Assembly (NCBI GenBank): GCA_020634165.1
Contig: JACKCF010000007.1
Location: 1 to 64,000 of the forward strand
Source: Anaerolineaceae bacterium
GTDB taxonomy: Bacteria > Chloroflexota > Anaerolineae > Aggregatilineales > Phototrophicaceae
Direction of reading: 5' to 3'
DNA length: 64,000 bases
Made by a program: the position numbers and the translations under genes. Below the pieces are notes generated by a model. That model ran no database searches. It saw only the letters and a program-made list of their open reading frames with translations, and was not told the origin of the DNA. Numbering within the stretch: the first letter of the stretch is position 1; each line of letters starts with the position of its first letter. Positions 30,942 to 39,621 of the stretch are shown piece after piece.

Positions 30942-32807
30942 ATGTCGCAAATCAGTGAGAGTGAAATCAAGAATGTTCGGCGCATCATTCGCCTCCTGGA
31001 TGCCCGCCTGCGTAAGCATATCGACGCGGATTATCTTCAGGATTTGCTTAAGCAGATTTCCAGCACAACAGAACTGTTAATCGCGAACCAGAGCGCACTA
31101 CCAGAACGTTCTCGACTCGACTCGCTCTACGATGTGACCAAAATGATTGGTACCTCTTTGGACCTCGATATCGTTTTACAGCAGGTGATGGATGCCTGCA
31201 TCCGGTTGACGGGGGCTGAACGCGGTTTCTTGATGTTGCTCAACGATGATGGCCAGCCTGAAATCAAGGTGGCCCGTCAATTTGACCAGACGAATCTTAC
31301 ATCAGACGAGGTGCAGTACAGCAGTACGATTGTCAACTATGCAATTGACCACAGCGAGGGAGTGCTGACCAGTAATGCGTCAGAGGACCCCCGCTTTTCG
31401 GGTCAATCCAGTATCGTCAACCTGTCGCTCCGCAGCATTATGGCTTTCCCGTTAATGGCCCGTGGAATCGTGCTTGGCGCTGTCTATGTTGAAAATCAAC
31501 TGTCAGCCGGTTTATTCAGTCGGGATGACCTCAATTTTCTGGGGACAATCGCCGGACAGGCCGCTGTTGCCATTGACAATGCCAAACTGTTTTCAGAGAC
31601 GGATGCCGAGTTGACACATCGTGTCGAGCAACTGCGTGACCTGCGTCGTATTGACCAGAAACTGAGCGGCATTGTCGAATTTGAAGAAGTTGCGATGACC
31701 CTGATGGAAACTGCCTGTCGGTTGGCGAGTGTCTCCCAGGCATATATGGGGCAGACTGTCTCCGAAGGTGGTTCTATCCGCCTCATTCTCAGTTATCGAA
31801 CCGATGGCAAGGTCGAAACCCAAGACGATTCCAGTCCAACTCCCATCAATCTGAGTACCACCTATCCAGAACTGAAGGATGCCTGGGCAAGCGGCAAAGA
31901 CAGCGTCCTTGCCGATGCCGAAGGGAACCAACTGCTGTGTGTACCGCTTTTACGCGATGGCAAAACCTTTGCCGTTATCGTCCTGATAGGTAATAAGGAA
32001 ACAGCCTTCACCGATGACCAGCGCGATATGTTGGTGCGTTTGGCTGCTCGTGCAGCTATCACGCTGGAGAATGCGCGTCTCTATGCCGCAGTTAAAGCTG
32101 CTGATCGGTCGAAGAGTGAATTTGTGGGCATCGTTGCTCATGATCTCAAATCCCCGATGAGTAGTGTACGTGGTTATGCTGAACTTCTGCACCTCCGCCG
32201 CAATGACATTGATGCCGAATCGATTGACCGTTATTCGCAGCGTATTCTGAGTACAGTCGATCATATGACCGCATTGGTGTCCGATCTCTCGGATATCAGC
32301 CGTATTGAAAGTGGCTCGTTCTACATAGAACCAGAAGCGGTCAATGTCTATGACCTCGTTGAAACTGTTCAGAACACAGTAATGCCAGAAATCCGCGCAC
32401 GTGAGCATGAATGGATTACAGACCTTGGTGAGAACATGCCTAAAATCCAGGCTGATTTTTATCGGCTGGTACAGATATTAAGTAACCTGATCAGCAACGC
32501 CTATAAATACACCCCTAATGGTGGCAAGATCACTTTGAAGGTTCATGAAGAAGGGGGGCGAATACAGTTTGCTGTCGAGGATACAGGTATCGGCATGAAT
32601 GAGGATCAATTGGCCAACCTGGGCAAACGGTTCTGGCGGTCGGATGATGACTATACTCGTTCACAACCCGGCACTGGGCTGGGCCTGGCCATTACGCAAT
32701 CCATCATCCTACAGATGGGGGATCGCCTTCGTGTCACCAGCGAGCCAGGTAAAGGAACGTGTTTTAGTTTTTCATTGCCAGTGAGTATATCCGGCTCCCG
32801 ACCTTAG
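30942..32807 (+). CDS. sensor histidine kinase with two GAF domains
   Basis: A 621-residue kinase without transmembrane helices. Residues about 55-210 are one GAF domain (GTSLDLDIVLQQVMDACIRLTGAERGFLML) and about 225-380 a second. HisKA has His400 in AHDLKSPMSSVRGYAELL. The ATPase domain has an N box (NLISNAYKYT), G1 DTGIGM and G2 GTGLGLAI. The N-terminal helix NVRRIIRLLDARLRKHIDADYLQDLL may dimerise. Soluble location suggests a cytosolic ligand. No response regulator is adjacent. Confidence 0.93.
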   Translation: MSQISESEIKNVRRIIRLLDARLRKHIDADYLQDLLKQISSTTELLIANQSALPERSRLDSLYDVTKMIGTSLDLDIVLQQVMDACIRLTGAERGFLMLLNDDGQPEIKVARQFDQTNLTSDEVQYSSTIVNYAIDHSEGVLTSNASEDPRFSGQSSIVNLSLRSIMAFPLMARGIVLGAVYVENQLSAGLFSRDDLNFLGTIAGQAAVAIDNAKLFSETDAELTHRVEQLRDLRRIDQKLSGIVEFEEVAMTLMETACRLASVSQAYMGQTVSEGGSIRLILSYRTDGKVETQDDSSPTPINLSTTYPELKDAWASGKDSVLADAEGNQLLCVPLLRDGKTFAVIVLIGNKETAFTDDQRDMLVRLAARAAITLENARLYAAVKAADRSKSEFVGIVAHDLKSPMSSVRGYAELLHLRRNDIDAESIDRYSQRILSTVDHMTALVSDLSDISRIESGSFYIEPEAVNVYDLVETVQNTVMPEIRAREHEWITDLGENMPKIQADFYRLVQILSNLISNAYKYTPNGGKITLKVHEEGGRIQFAVEDTGIGMNEDQLANLGKRFWRSDDDYTRSQPGTGLGLAITQSIILQMGDRLRVTSEPGKGTCFSFSLPVSISGSRP

Positions 32808-32952
32808 CATTTCGTCTACTAAATTCTTGATGCATCACCCACAAAAGCAGAAAATAGCCACTTGCGCTTGGATTTGGGCTGGATCTCAATGTCACATCCT
32901 CCTGATTTGATTACAATGGTCACATAGCCGACCTGTCATAAAGGGGACTTTT

Positions 32953-33846
32953 ATGTCCGAGCAAAATGCGCTGGCACAGGCGCGCGCTGCATTAGAGGAT
33001 CTACTAGAAGCTGCTCGTTCTGGGCAGATTATCCCGATTCGCTTGCCCGGTCAGATTGAAGCCATCGCAGAACAACTCGCCGCAGCTCAGGAACAACATC
33101 AGAATGCATTGGCAGAAGCCGCTCGCAAAGCCTCTGTCCCTGGCGACATGGGGGCTTACATGGAAGAAGAGGCTTATTTTGTCGGCCATGCTGTCCATGA
33201 GTTGCGCACCCCGATGACGAGTATTCGCGGTTATACCGATATGCTTGGCAGCATGGGCGAACTTAATGATATGCAGAAGCAATTCCTCGGCGTTGTCAAA
33301 ACGAACGTAAAACGCATGGAAGGGCTTCTGGCAGACGTCAGCTACATGAACAAAATCCGCAAGGATACGCTCAAAATCGACGAAAAGATGGACCTGTTCA
33401 AGAATATCGCGTTACGGGTGGAAAAAGCCATGCAGCCCGTTGCAGAAGAACTCAACCGTAAACTTGTGTTTGAGATTCCTGATGGCTTGCCGCTTCTAAC
33501 GACCGATGGCGACATGCTGGCGCTGGCAATCAACAAACTTGTAGAAAATGGCCTGCGCTACAGTGACGATGAAACGGACACGGTGACAGTCAAAGGGGCT
33601 GCTGAAGGCAATACCCTTGTAATAACGGTTGAAGATAGCGGTATCGGCATGGCAGAAGAAGAGTTAGCGCATCTTGGCGAAATCTATTTCCGAGCAGAAA
33701 ATGACCATGTTCGGCAGTTTAAAGGCAGCGGCTTAGGTATTCCGATTGTATATGGCCTGATTGAGAAACTCGGTGGTTCAATTGCTGTTGAGAGCACTGA
33801 GGGCGAAGGTACGAAGTTCACAATCAAATTGGCTGGCATGTCGTGA
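32953..33846 (+). CDS. short sensor histidine kinase
   Basis: A 297-residue soluble kinase. An N-terminal Gln/Ala-rich helix (residues 1-60, likely coiled coil) leads to HisKA with His82 in HAVHELRTPMTSIRGY. The ATPase domain carries KLVENGLRYSDD, DSGIGM and GSGLGIPI. It lacks any recognisable sensor domain and may read input from a partner. AAGGGGAC precedes the ATG. It follows the GAF kinase on the same strand after 145 bases. Confidence 0.92.
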   Translation: MSEQNALAQARAALEDLLEAARSGQIIPIRLPGQIEAIAEQLAAAQEQHQNALAEAARKASVPGDMGAYMEEEAYFVGHAVHELRTPMTSIRGYTDMLGSMGELNDMQKQFLGVVKTNVKRMEGLLADVSYMNKIRKDTLKIDEKMDLFKNIALRVEKAMQPVAEELNRKLVFEIPDGLPLLTTDGDMLALAINKLVENGLRYSDDETDTVTVKGAAEGNTLVITVEDSGIGMAEEELAHLGEIYFRAENDHVRQFKGSGLGIPIVYGLIEKLGGSIAVESTEGEGTKFTIKLAGMS

Positions 33847-33938
33847 TATAACCCTGTGAACTGCCAGCCTTCATAAGGGCTATTCGCTACCTATGAATTG
33901 GGTGTGAATATAGCAGGTATCTTTATCGTGATTTTTAC

Positions 33939-33967
33939 TTTACAGACATATACTTTCATGATAAAGT
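33939..33967 (+). promoter_or_regulatory. promoter upstream of greA
   Basis: TTTACA (33939-33944), a 17-base spacer, then TAAAGT (33962-33967). An alternative -10, TATACT at 33949-33954, overlaps it. Either would start RNA just ahead of the terminator at 33992-34015. Confidence 0.55.
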
Positions 33968-33973
33968 GCTGCG

Positions 33974-34015
33974 AAAACGCATACTTGGACCAACACAGCG
34001 CAGGCTGTGTTTTTT
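33974..34015 (+). ncRNA. short terminated greA leader RNA
   Basis: From the predicted start (about 33961-33974) a transcript would meet a terminator after only about 40-55 nt. It includes a small TGCG/CGCA hairpin with an AAAA loop. Readthrough would continue to greA, whose ATG is 95 bases further. In E. coli greA also has an early leader terminator that yields 40-50 nt RNAs (GraL), so an analogous attenuation is possible; this is inference. Confidence 0.45.
33992..34015 (+). terminator. intrinsic terminator between the kinase and greA
   Basis: AACACAGC (33992-33999) pairs perfectly with GCTGTGTT (34004-34011) around GCAG, followed by a T-run to 34015. It lies 145 bases after the kinase stop and just after a promoter-like sequence. 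Confidence 0.85.
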
Positions 34016-34109
34016 ATCATCCAGTTTGCGTGGAATAAATAGCAATAATTGATGTAGCAATCATCACCGAACCGATATTTGGATCAGGTGCAGATTAAGG
34101 AGTACGCCA

Positions 34110-34583
34110 ATGGTGGAAAAAGTTGAATATTTAACCCCCGAGGGTAAGGCTTCCTTAGAGAAGAAGCTGGAATACTTGATAAATGTACGTCGCCCGGAAG
34201 TTGCCGAGCGGCTAAAATTGGCGCTGGAAGATGGCGGCGAACTCATCGAAAACAACCAGTACGAGGAAGCTAAGAATGAACAGGCTTTCGTCGAGGCTGA
34301 AATTACGCGCGCATCCCAGATTTTGCGCAATGCAATCATCATCACCGATACAGGTGCGACGGATACTGTCCAGATTGGTTGCACTGTGACGGTCATGGAG
34401 CGCGGTACCAAAGAGACTGAAGATTACCGTCTGGTAGGCCCTGCTGAGGCCAACCCAAGCCAGGGTAAAATCTCGATTGAAAGCCCGCTTGGGCAGGCGC
34501 TGGTAGGCCAGAAGGTTGGTGACAAAGTCACCATCAGTGCCCCGGATGGTGACATCACCTTTGTGATTAAGTCCATCAGCTAA
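34110..34583 (+). CDS. greA: transcription elongation factor GreA
   Basis: A 157-residue protein: N-terminal coiled coil (EYLTPEGKASLEKKLEYL to GGELIENNQYEEAKNEQAF, whose acidic tip residues enter the RNA polymerase channel) and a C-terminal FKBP-like domain (VGPAEANPSQGKISIESPLGQALVGQKVGD). It stimulates cleavage of backtracked RNA. AAGGAG lies upstream of the ATG. Confidence 0.96.
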   Translation: MVEKVEYLTPEGKASLEKKLEYLINVRRPEVAERLKLALEDGGELIENNQYEEAKNEQAFVEAEITRASQILRNAIIITDTGATDTVQIGCTVTVMERGTKETEDYRLVGPAEANPSQGKISIESPLGQALVGQKVGDKVTISAPDGDITFVIKSIS

Positions 34584-34608
34584 ACTAACATCGTTCCGAA
34601 CTTGTCGA

Positions 34609-34635
34609 GGGCACACTCGGATGAGTGTGCCCTTT
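34609..34635 (+). terminator. intrinsic terminator after greA
   Basis: A perfect ten-base stem GGGCACACTC/GAGTGTGCCC (34609-34618, 34623-34632) with loop GGAT, followed by TTTGATTTT. Confidence 0.85.
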
Positions 34636-34740
34636 GATTTTATGGGTATCTCTACTACCATACAGCCATGTTTTTACATGATGTAGGCCTAATCGGACCT
34701 GCATCTTTCTTGTCAGTTCCAACCGGAGAAACAACCTCTT

Positions 34741-36294
34741 ATGTGGCAGCCGAACAAGCTGGAGCAAGAACGTCTTGATAAAGCTGAACGCCTGCGTGAG
34801 CGTGGCGTCGATCTATACCCACGCCGTGTTAAGCGGTCGCATAGCCTTGATGCAGCGATCCAGGCGGCAGAAGCGGTCTCCAACGGCCTTGACGAGGAAG
34901 CGGCAGAAGCCGCACTTGCGGCTATCACCGTGGCGGTTACAGGACGAATCCGCCGCCTGAACGTCAAAGGTGGTGTTAGCTTTATGCACATCGAGGACGA
35001 AACCGGACGTTTGCAATTGTTCCTCCGCCGAGATGATATGCTGGAAGAACAGTACGCACTTGTAAAAGAAAAATTGGTTGAAGTCGATGATTTCGTCCAG
35101 GCAACAGGCCACATGATGCGCACCCGTGCTGGCGAACTGAGCGTCAAAGTCTCCGAATTCATGCTTCTGGCAAAGGCCATCAGCCCGCTGCCAGTGATTA
35201 AGCAGCAGGTTAGCGATGACGGTACCGTTGTCGAATATGGCGAGTTTTCCGATGTCGAGATGCGCTATCGTCAGCGTTATGCTGACCTGGCGGTAAATCA
35301 CACCGTGCGCGAGGTCTTCCGCAAACGTAGCCTGACCTTGCTTGCCATGCGTGAATTTATGGATGCTGAGGGTTTTCTTGAGGTTGAGACGCCCATTCTA
35401 CAGCCGATCTACGGCGGTGCGGCGGCGCGTCCTTTTACTACACATCACAACCAATTAGGCGAAGACCTCTTCTTGCGCATCAGTTTTGAACTGTATCTGA
35501 AACGTCTCCTTGTGGGCGGGTTAGATGCAGTCTACGAAATTGGTCGTGACTTCCGTAACGAAGGCGTCAGTTGGAAGCACAACCCTGAATTCACCATGAT
35601 GGAATTCTACAAAGCCTATATTGATTATCATGGTGTGATGGACATTACCGAGCGCATGTTTGCCCACATTGCTGAAAGAGTAACAGGGAGTACAACCGTT
35701 ACTTTCCAGGGGCATGAGATCAGTCTGGCACCGCCCTGGCGTCGCATGACAATCCGTGAGGCAGTCAAGGAAGTCCTGGGCATTGACTACATGGATTATC
35801 CTGATGCCGAGTCGCTGGCTGTCTGGATGCAGGATAACCTGGGTGCCAAGCTCAAGCCTGGTGAACCTTGGGGCCGTCTGGTGGTCGAGCATTTGCTCGG
35901 CGATCATGTTGAAAAAGAACTCATCCAGCCGACTTTCATCACGGAATATCCGCGTGATGTCTCGCCATTTGCAAAAGATGCTGGCGATAATATTCATGTT
36001 GAGCGTTTTGAGTTCTTCATTGCAGGCATGGAAATGGGCAATGCCTTCACCGAACTGAATGATCCTATCATTCAGCAACAGCGCTTTGAGTTTATGGCCG
36101 CACTGTATCGTGAAGGTGATGACGACGAAACGCCGCTCGATGAAGACTATCTGCGCGCTATGCGCTATGGCATGCCGCCCAATGGGGGCTTTGGCATGGG
36201 CGTGGATCGTCTGGTGATGCTGCTGACCGACCAGCGCTCGATTCGGGATGTGTTGTTGTTTCCGCATATGCGTCGGCTGGGCGATGACACTTAA
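34741..36294 (+). CDS. lysS: lysyl-tRNA synthetase, class II
   Basis: A 517-residue enzyme. The N-terminal OB fold binds the anticodon (VTGRIRRLNVKGGVSFMHIED). The catalytic core shows motif 1 (VREVFRKRSLTLLAMREFM...FLEVETPILQ), motif 2 (IGRDFRNEGVSWKHNPEFTMMEFY) and motif 3 (GGFGMGVDRLVMLL). Length is normal for bacterial LysRS. It charges tRNA-Lys. Together with serS it brackets a kinase-like gene on the same strand. Confidence 0.97.
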   Translation: MWQPNKLEQERLDKAERLRERGVDLYPRRVKRSHSLDAAIQAAEAVSNGLDEEAAEAALAAITVAVTGRIRRLNVKGGVSFMHIEDETGRLQLFLRRDDMLEEQYALVKEKLVEVDDFVQATGHMMRTRAGELSVKVSEFMLLAKAISPLPVIKQQVSDDGTVVEYGEFSDVEMRYRQRYADLAVNHTVREVFRKRSLTLLAMREFMDAEGFLEVETPILQPIYGGAAARPFTTHHNQLGEDLFLRISFELYLKRLLVGGLDAVYEIGRDFRNEGVSWKHNPEFTMMEFYKAYIDYHGVMDITERMFAHIAERVTGSTTVTFQGHEISLAPPWRRMTIREAVKEVLGIDYMDYPDAESLAVWMQDNLGAKLKPGEPWGRLVVEHLLGDHVEKELIQPTFITEYPRDVSPFAKDAGDNIHVERFEFFIAGMEMGNAFTELNDPIIQQQRFEFMAALYREGDDDETPLDEDYLRAMRYGMPPNGGFGMGVDRLVMLLTDQRSIRDVLLFPHMRRLGDDT

Positions 36295-36307
36295 CCCCGC
36301 ATATTCA

Positions 36308-36336
36308 TTGTGGGGATGTAGAGCTGGCGGTATACT
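36308..36336 (+). promoter_or_regulatory. sigma-70-type promoter for the kinase-like gene
   Basis: TTGTGG (36308-36313), a 17-base spacer, then TATACT (36331-36336), 38 bases before ATG36374. The same pair of hexamers with the same spacing occurs at 22541-22569 on the other strand. The -35 overlaps the right arm of a CCCCGCA/TGTGGGG hairpin just after lysS. Confidence 0.55.
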
Positions 36337-36373
36337 CCAAAGTAAGTATTGATGACCCACTCTGGGATGGGCC

Positions 36374-37507
36374 ATGGCGGAAGTCTTAGACCTCGAACTC
36401 GTATTAGATTCATTAGGCCATGCCGTCTTGATCTTTGGATCAGACGGTCGCTTGGTGCTGCATAATCGCGCTGCCGGGACGTTACTGGGTAATGATCTGC
36501 GCGTCATCCGCAATGAAGGCTGGCCTCTGGCAGAAGCATTGTTTGATACCGGCATCAACGACGATGAAGATAAACTGGCATCCGTCCGTAAACGTATGCT
36601 GCAGGCAGCGGAGCCGCAGCGGTTCCACATCTTCCGTTCTGGCGAATATATCCCCTGTTGGGCATCCAGCATTGTTGGCTCTGGCGGTGTGATCTATACC
36701 ATGCTGACTCTCGATGTGACCGATTGGGCAGTCGTCGGCCAGGTACTGGGGCGGTTCCGTGATGAAATGCGTGATGCGGTTCGCACAACCATCGGCCATG
36801 TGGACCTGATTCAAAAGACGCTGCAAAGCCATGTAGAAGATGGTGATGCTGCCGAAGCGCGTATTGCACGTCGCATTGGTGGCTTTACCCGCTTAATTGC
36901 CAATCATATGAGCCGCGCCAACCGCTTCATGATGTTATTGGAACGGTTAGAAGCACTGCGTACAGGTGAAATCCGCGAGATCATCCGCCAGGAACGCCGT
37001 AAGATCGACATTGTCGATTTTATGGAAGACTTCATGGAAGAGCTTTATGAAGTTGACCTGCTTGATCCTGAAACTGAGAATCAGGCTGATTATATGACTC
37101 GTATTGAGCTTGAGCTGCCTGATGAACTGGAAATAAGGGGCGTACCGCGCTATCTTCGTTATGCCTTGCAGGAGCTTTTGCGCAATGCTATCATGTACAG
37201 CCTGAGAGGGACGCCTATTCGTGTTCGCATTCAGGGTCGCCAGACTACAGCCCAGATCGAAATCATCGATGAGGGCTATGGCATCCGCGAGCAGGAGTGG
37301 CGGCGCGTATTTACGGCATTTGAACGCGCTCGTCAGCCACAAATCATCAGCGAATTTGGCTATGGATTGTGCCTGCACCTGTGTAAGCAAGAGATTGAAG
37401 CAATGAACGGTCAGTTGTGGTTTAGCACAGAAGAGAATGTAGGGACCACCTTCTGCATTAATTTGCCGCTGTGGTCATCCTCTTCTAGTTCCAATAAAGA
37501 CGCTTAA
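36374..37507 (+). CDS. PAS-containing histidine-kinase-like protein lacking the phospho-acceptor His
   Basis: A 377-residue soluble protein. Residues about 5-110 form a PAS domain (GHAVLIFGSDGRLVLHNRAAG). A DHp-like helix follows, but where kinases have H-E-L-R-T-P this one reads D-E-M-R-D-A, with Asp130 in place of the phosphorylated His. The ATPase domain looks intact: Asn271 (LLRNAIMYS), Asp299 (DEGYGI) and a GYGL lid motif. It may bind ATP and sense a ligand without autophosphorylating, or act on other kinases. It ends with a Ser-rich tail. It has its own promoter and a terminator. Confidence 0.8.
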   Translation: MAEVLDLELVLDSLGHAVLIFGSDGRLVLHNRAAGTLLGNDLRVIRNEGWPLAEALFDTGINDDEDKLASVRKRMLQAAEPQRFHIFRSGEYIPCWASSIVGSGGVIYTMLTLDVTDWAVVGQVLGRFRDEMRDAVRTTIGHVDLIQKTLQSHVEDGDAAEARIARRIGGFTRLIANHMSRANRFMMLLERLEALRTGEIREIIRQERRKIDIVDFMEDFMEELYEVDLLDPETENQADYMTRIELELPDELEIRGVPRYLRYALQELLRNAIMYSLRGTPIRVRIQGRQTTAQIEIIDEGYGIREQEWRRVFTAFERARQPQIISEFGYGLCLHLCKQEIEAMNGQLWFSTEENVGTTFCINLPLWSSSSSSNKDA

Positions 37508-37539
37508 ACCGCACCCGACCCTGGATGAGGAAAATTTTC

Positions 37540-37575
37540 ACGCCTCCCCTGATTGGTCAGGGTGGGGCGTTTTTA
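37540..37575 (+). terminator. intrinsic terminator after the kinase-like gene
   Basis: ACGCCTCCCCTGA (from 37540) pairs with TCAGGGTGGGGCGT (37557-37570) around TTGG, followed by TTTTTATTT. Confidence 0.85.
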
Positions 37576-37651
37576 TTTGCTCGCCGTTCGATAGCAATAG
37601 AGTAAAATAGGCAGGCATCAGCATAGCTGATAAAAGTAGAAAGCAAAGCAA

Positions 37652-37819
37652 ATGGATGCGTTGACTCCCGAATTATTTGATACGCTCATCATAGCCAATA
37701 TTATCGTTGCCCTGGCTCTGGCTGGTGTGCGTTTCTACATTGATATGCGCCGTCCCATTGGTCGATCTCGAAGTATTCAGCCTGTTGACGCAAGCCATGA
37801 CGAAGAAACGAATCACTGA
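37652..37819 (+). CDS. small single-pass membrane protein, hypothetical
   Basis: A 55-residue ORF between the terminator and serS. Residues about 11-28 are hydrophobic (LIIANIIVALALAGVRFYI), followed by a basic RRPIGRSRS and an acidic tail ending EETNH. This suits a one-helix membrane protein with N-out/C-in topology. No family is recognised and the ribosome binding site is weak, so it could be chance. serS starts 47 bases later. Confidence 0.4.
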   Translation: MDALTPELFDTLIIANIIVALALAGVRFYIDMRRPIGRSRSIQPVDASHDEETNH

Positions 37820-37866
37820 TTCTGACTAAAAACTTACTCTACTGACGAAACAGGAGACACAGACAC

Positions 37867-39291
37867 ATGCTGGATATTGCCCTCATACGTAAGGACCCGG
37901 AATGGGTCAAGCAGCAGATGCGAAACCTCGTTGATGAGGCCGCTGTTGCACGTGTAGATGAAATCGTCCGTCTGGACGAAGTGCGGCGTGAACTGATTCA
38001 GCAGCGCGATAATTTACAGGCTAGCCGTAACAAACTCAATAAAGGATTTGGTCAGTTACGCGGTGGAAAAGGGTTGGCTGACGCAGTTGTCATTGGGCGT
38101 GCCATCGCTGCTAAAGATGCTGTCGAAGCGGGTAATTACGACCAGGCGGAGGCAATTGTCAGCGGCCAGCAGGACGGTGATCTGCCTCAGTCAGGCACCA
38201 GCAAGGATGATGTTCTTAACAACCTGATGGATGCCTTACGCGGAATGGGAAACCGTCATAGCGATCTCGACAATGAGGTCAAAGAGGTTGATGCCCAACT
38301 TGAAGAGAATATGCTTTGGTTGCCCAACGTGCCGCATGAAAGCGTCAAAGTCGGCTTGAGCGATGAAGAAAATACCATCTATCCGCCGGAAGGACTCCTC
38401 CCAGAGTTTGATTTTGAACCACTGCCGCATTGGGACCTGGGACCTCAACTGGGCATTCTCGATTTTGAGGCAGGTGTTAAGTTGGCAGGATCGCGCTTTT
38501 ACGTCCTCAAAGGATGGGGCGCACGCCTGCAACGCGCACTGATTAGCCTTTACCTGGATATGGCTCGTGAAAAGGGCTTCACGGAGCTGTACGTCCCCTA
38601 TATGGTCAAAGAAGACATGCTGTATGGTGCCGCACAGTTTCCAAAATTCCGTGATGTCGTCTATCTGGATGCTGACGCGGAATTATACTTCCTGCCGACA
38701 GCAGAGGTGGCGATTACCAACCTGCACCGTGATGAAATCCTGAACGAAGCCGATCTGCCACTCTATTATGTCGCGCATACGCCCTGCTTCCGTCGAGAAA
38801 AAGCCGCAGCCGGACGCGATACACGTGGTATCAAGCGCGGCCACCAGTTTGAAAAAGTCGAGATGTACAAGTTCACAACGCCTGAAACCAGCTATGCTGA
38901 ATTGGAATCGCTGACTGAAGCAGCGATGGATATTGCGCGCCGCCTTGAACTGCCGGTTCGCCGTTTGGAGCAGGTGACAGGTGATCTTGGCTTCAGTGCT
39001 GCCAAGAAATACGATGTCGAAGTCTGGGCGGCAGGTTGCCAGGAATGGCTGGAAGTCAGCTCATGCAGCAATACGGAAGCATTCCAGGCGCGTCGTGCCC
39101 GTATTCGTTACTATCCTGAAGGCGAGAAGAAGACGCAATTCGTCCATACACTGAATGGATCGGGCTTGGCGGTGCCGCGTGTGTTGATCGCGATTCTTGA
39201 GAACAATCAGCAGGCGGATGGCAGCGTCATCATACCAAAAGCATTACGTCCCTATCTTGGTGGCGATGAGCGCATACCGGCTCAATCGTAG
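37867..39291 (+). CDS. serS: seryl-tRNA synthetase with an enlarged helical arm
   Basis: A 474-residue class II synthetase, about 45 residues longer than E. coli SerRS. The extra length lies at about residues 66-112, between the two helices of the N-terminal coiled arm that grips the long variable arm of tRNA-Ser. The core is normal: TPCFRREKAAAGRDTRGIKRGHQFEKVEM (motif 2, split), EVSSCSN and LNGSGLAVPRVLIAILENNQ (motif 3). AGGAGA precedes the ATG and a terminator follows. Confidence 0.95.
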   Translation: MLDIALIRKDPEWVKQQMRNLVDEAAVARVDEIVRLDEVRRELIQQRDNLQASRNKLNKGFGQLRGGKGLADAVVIGRAIAAKDAVEAGNYDQAEAIVSGQQDGDLPQSGTSKDDVLNNLMDALRGMGNRHSDLDNEVKEVDAQLEENMLWLPNVPHESVKVGLSDEENTIYPPEGLLPEFDFEPLPHWDLGPQLGILDFEAGVKLAGSRFYVLKGWGARLQRALISLYLDMAREKGFTELYVPYMVKEDMLYGAAQFPKFRDVVYLDADAELYFLPTAEVAITNLHRDEILNEADLPLYYVAHTPCFRREKAAAGRDTRGIKRGHQFEKVEMYKFTTPETSYAELESLTEAAMDIARRLELPVRRLEQVTGDLGFSAAKKYDVEVWAAGCQEWLEVSSCSNTEAFQARRARIRYYPEGEKKTQFVHTLNGSGLAVPRVLIAILENNQQADGSVIIPKALRPYLGGDERIPAQS

Positions 39292-39311
39292 TCCCTGAGG
39301 TAATAAACAGG

Positions 39312-39341
39312 CAGGCGCATCCATTTGGACGCGCCTGTTTT
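39312..39341 (+). terminator. intrinsic terminator after serS
   Basis: CAGGCGCATCC (39312-39322) pairs with GGACGCGCCTG (39327-39337) with one mismatch around ATTT, followed by TTTT. Confidence 0.75.
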
Positions 39342-39586
39342 CATATCTCATTTGTGTGTGATAGTCGCCGACGCGCGCGCTTCTTTAACTCATCGACAAA
39401 GTACTCATAGCGATAAAATCGCTTGAGTTCACGTACTTCTCGGTCGGTAATTGTGCCAACTGCTTCAGCCTCAATCAGATAGACCACGCGCTGCAAGGTT
39501 TCATCTGAGTGATGGAACCGGATGATCTCGTACAGCGTAGGCCCAGACGTCACGAAAGCGACCATTTCATCACAGGCTGACGGCAT
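39341..39586 (-). CDS. small conserved-looking hypothetical protein
   Basis: An 81-residue, mostly helical protein with many charged residues (DREVRELKRFYRYEYFVDELKKRARRRL) and no hydrophobic segment. No family recognised. The compact size, charged helix and clean placement between convergent serS and the S9 peptidase gene support a real gene. Function unknown. Confidence 0.5.
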   Translation of the reverse strand: MPSACDEMVAFVTSGPTLYEIIRFHHSDETLQRVVYLIEAEAVGTITDREVRELKRFYRYEYFVDELKKRARRRLSHTNEI

Positions 39587-39621
39587 CGACTAGCCTCTAC
39601 AGGTAAATAGCCATGCTTCAT

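Noticed and set aside
35521..36672. 383-codon frame antisense to the end of lysS and the start of the kinase-like gene
   Set aside because: It spans two clear plus-strand genes and the terminal hairpin between them and shows no domain signature.
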